Source of the DNA: Novosphingobium sp.
Lineage (GTDB): Bacteria > Pseudomonadota > Alphaproteobacteria > Sphingomonadales > Sphingomonadaceae
DNA length: 6,093 nt
Assembly: GCA_027490345.1 (NCBI GenBank)
Contig: JAIXYF010000431.1
Coordinates: 1-6,093 of the forward strand
Reading direction: 5' to 3'
Part shown: in pieces, positions 6,001-6,093 of the stretch
Layout of the letters: each line of letters opens with the position of its first letter
How positions within the stretch are numbered: the first letter of the stretch is position 1
Program-made: the position numbers and the translations under genes
Notes under the pieces: generated by a model
Told to the model about the DNA's origin: nothing
The model's input: the letters and a program-made list of their open reading frames with translations, nothing else
Database searches by the model: none

Positions 6001-6093
6001 CAACATCGGCATCCGGGTCGATTCCGCTTCGTCGGTCAGCAACAGCGGCACGATTGAAGTGACCGCGGCCGCCGGGCAGACGGCCATCGGCTA
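2330..6093 (+). CDS. Giant calcium-binding RTX protein with four repeated modules and a beta-solenoid region, 3' end outside window
   Basis: An uninterrupted frame of 1254 codons with no stop before the window end. ATG 2330 is the first ATG after the in-frame stop at 2252. A weak purine stretch (GACGGA) precedes it. No Sec signal peptide, membrane segment or protease HExxH is seen, and no cysteine is encoded. RTX nonapeptides (GGxGxDxLx) begin within five residues of the start and recur in four clusters, each opening a module (residues about 1-240, 241-527, 528-795, 796-1063). Each module ends in a region like the C-terminal domain of serralysin-type proteins (I-T-D-F..G..GD..D, then GADT). 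Residues from 1064 onward are N-x-G-x-I beta-solenoid turns. RTX repeats of this type fold on binding calcium outside the cell, usually after type I export with an uncleaved C-terminal signal, which would lie beyond the window. Likely a secreted or surface adhesin or S-layer-like protein; enzyme activity is not evident. Confidence 0.93.
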   Translation, partial: MGTVYGTSGNNTLNGTAGDDVIDAGAGSDTIRAGAGNDTIRDIGGRLNTIDAGDGDDRIDFLDTYGGGRSTPFGTIPTTITIAAGAGRDTVWFSAARTGSAAIDLGSGDDVLWLSQALERGPVTLTLGTGRDRVILTDTYQANPALRITDFAAGQAGDVLDLSRFLAVSGPNWLGFSGIETNTFADARLLLRQDGADTLVLLDDNGPAPDTVFAQPRVLLRLVGVDAGRLTAANFAGLDPAGTPLTRTAESGTSSNDVVYGGISGDLSGFGGNDRLEGAAGSDRLRGGAGDDTLNGAFGDDRLEGGAGDDTLDGGSGNDTLLGGDGEDTLADTASGNDRLDGGAGNDTILVIRPPQRFSDIRRSDVVTVLGGSGNDRVTYTNPGSSDVTQLGVNVTLAVDLGDGDDELRLNLLRTSATITLGAGRDTVILTPNYLTVRATAVITDFVAGKGGDRLDLTDALGKQYAGFIGGDGFATGELRLIQQGADTLVAFDYDGEGASDGTQPIVILRGVAAESLTAENFAGIDPRLAPARAQTMAGTAAADDLIGTAGADTVRAGGGADRVLGRAGNDLLLGESGRDTLDGGRGSDRLDGGSGDDTLIVLGDGSDTVLGGTGNDTIDFQFYYPGGGSTFGAAILNAGDGDDLVTFAAEYLSLKADLGAGDDRITFTGLPLQGTTLTLGSGTDVVTLDLALASQQRTTITITDFQAGNGGDVFDVTELFRTLVGAGVDKMRWLAGDVDELYNAFVGAARFEQRGADTALILNTWANDEVIALFQNTRASQFTAYNVGGLPLHPVTAAPGDSADTWTGAAGEDVVGGNGGNDLLRGLGGNDILRGGTGDDRIEGGDGDDLLLGGGGKDALYGGAGNDRLGGATFLDGGDGNDLISTGIAIKAYGGAGDDRIVVAGGGLADAFIGQTGIVDAGSGNDYVELEDAANAWDTGATTLVNLGAGDDVIVAGDLRGTVTLGSGRDTIRPFGYQSQQLVIADFQTGEGGDRVDFGSIGTEEFANPFFGLFELMQDGADTVLIGRGGFDTRLNIRFVGTKVADFTDANFTASQFPRLDPHPATFQTRTITATTELAAGETITVRDPRPVRGTGTAYLYASADGSAVFTNHARIEVTTPSALYGKSTAAILQGEIGFFSAGTGRIVNAANGALVVSARGDVTGYAGRSGGIDFTNAGLIDVSGQQLDSPSDTTRITGVSIADGTDTLIANSGTIRASGGGVNIGIRVDSASSVSNSGTIEVTAAAGQTAIG
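3050..3910 (+). repeat. RTX module 2
   Basis: Residues 241-527, the longest module. The RTX cluster at 3095-3382 has about nine to ten units and is the closest to consensus, for example GAGDDTLNG and GAGDDTLDG. The rungs start at 3437, 3527 (DLGDGDDELRL) and 3587 (TLGAGRDTVIL). ITDF is at 3656 and GADT at 3782. A DYDGEGASD acidic loop resembles a calcium site of the serralysin C-terminal family. The end, LTAENFAGIDP, closely mirrors the end of module 1. Confidence 0.85.
3911..4714 (+). repeat. RTX module 3
   Basis: Residues 528-795. The RTX cluster at 3944-4192 has about nine units, some weakened (GTAAADDLI, AGGGADRVL). The rungs start at 4241 (NAGDGDDLVTF), 4301 (DLGAGDDRITF) and 4364 (TLGSGTDVVTL). 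ITDF is at 4436 and GADT at 4595. The closing segment has drifted (FTAYNVGGLPL), and a longer helical-looking insert (about 4490-4580) lies between ITDF and GADT. Confidence 0.82.
4715..5518 (+). repeat. RTX module 4
   Basis: Residues 796-1063, the same length as module 3 (268 codons) with the boundaries chosen here. The RTX cluster at 4736-5041 is interrupted by two short irregular stretches (GATFLD and STGIAIKAY). The rungs start at 5090 (DAGSGNDYVEL), 5168 (NLGAGDDVIVA) and 5222 (TLGSGRDTIRP). The ITDF equivalent is IADF at 5282, GADT is at 5390, and the end is FTDANFTASQF followed by RLDP. Confidence 0.82.
5519..6093 (+). other. Beta-solenoid region of the RTX protein with N-x-G-x-I turns
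   Basis: From residue 1064 to the window end the RTX pattern stops. A Thr-rich linker (TITATTELAAGETITV) leads to repeats anchored on Asn: TNHARIEV (N at 5666), NAANGALVV (5777), TNAGLIDV (5861), NSGTIRAS (5966) and NSGTIEVT (6041). The spacing is 37, 28, 35 and 25 residues. Such N-x-G-x-I turns are typical of right-handed parallel beta-helices in autotransporter and haemagglutinin passenger domains. The repeats grow more regular towards the cut end, so the region probably continues. The domain type is inferred from pattern, not from a family match. Confidence 0.7.

Overview
The window is GC-rich, with G/C-ending codons throughout and densely packed genes. Together with the gene families present this suggests an alphaproteobacterium, most likely a sphingomonad (Novosphingobium/Sphingobium type). 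The taxonomic call is inference from style and gene content. All genes supported here read on the + strand.

Left third (2-2224): three tightly coupled genes. First is the C-terminal part of a family III (CaiB/BaiF) acyl-CoA transferase, cut by the window start. A small DUF35/OB-fold protein follows with an ATGA overlap. Then comes a 383-residue thiolase-superfamily protein with an 8-base overlap. The thiolase-like protein lacks both cysteines of classical thiolases. The DUF35 protein lacks all four zinc-ribbon cysteines. In known systems, DUF35 proteins pair with thiolase-like subunits that act on CoA thioesters, including the retro-aldolases of steroid side-chain degradation. The trio therefore looks like a CoA-thioester catabolic unit in which CoA is transferred to a carboxylic acid and the CoA ester is later cleaved or shortened. 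The substrate cannot be read from the sequence.

Gap (2225-2329): 105 bases with a strong GC-rich inverted repeat (2256-2283) without a U tract, and a weak possible -10 box. It separates the catabolic trio from the next gene.

Right two thirds (2330-6093): one uninterrupted frame of 1254 codons, still open at the window end. It encodes a very large, cysteine-free, acidic calcium-binding RTX protein. The visible part contains four tandem modules of about 240-290 residues. Each module has the same order: a cluster of RTX nonapeptides, three spaced rungs (A, B, C), an I-T/A-D-F segment, a GADT segment and, less regularly, an N-F-containing tail. After the fourth module the sequence changes to autotransporter-like beta-solenoid turns of the N-x-G-x-I type. 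The protein is probably exported by a type I system and works outside the cell or at its surface, but its secretion signal and end lie beyond the window. It has no evident functional link with the upstream trio.
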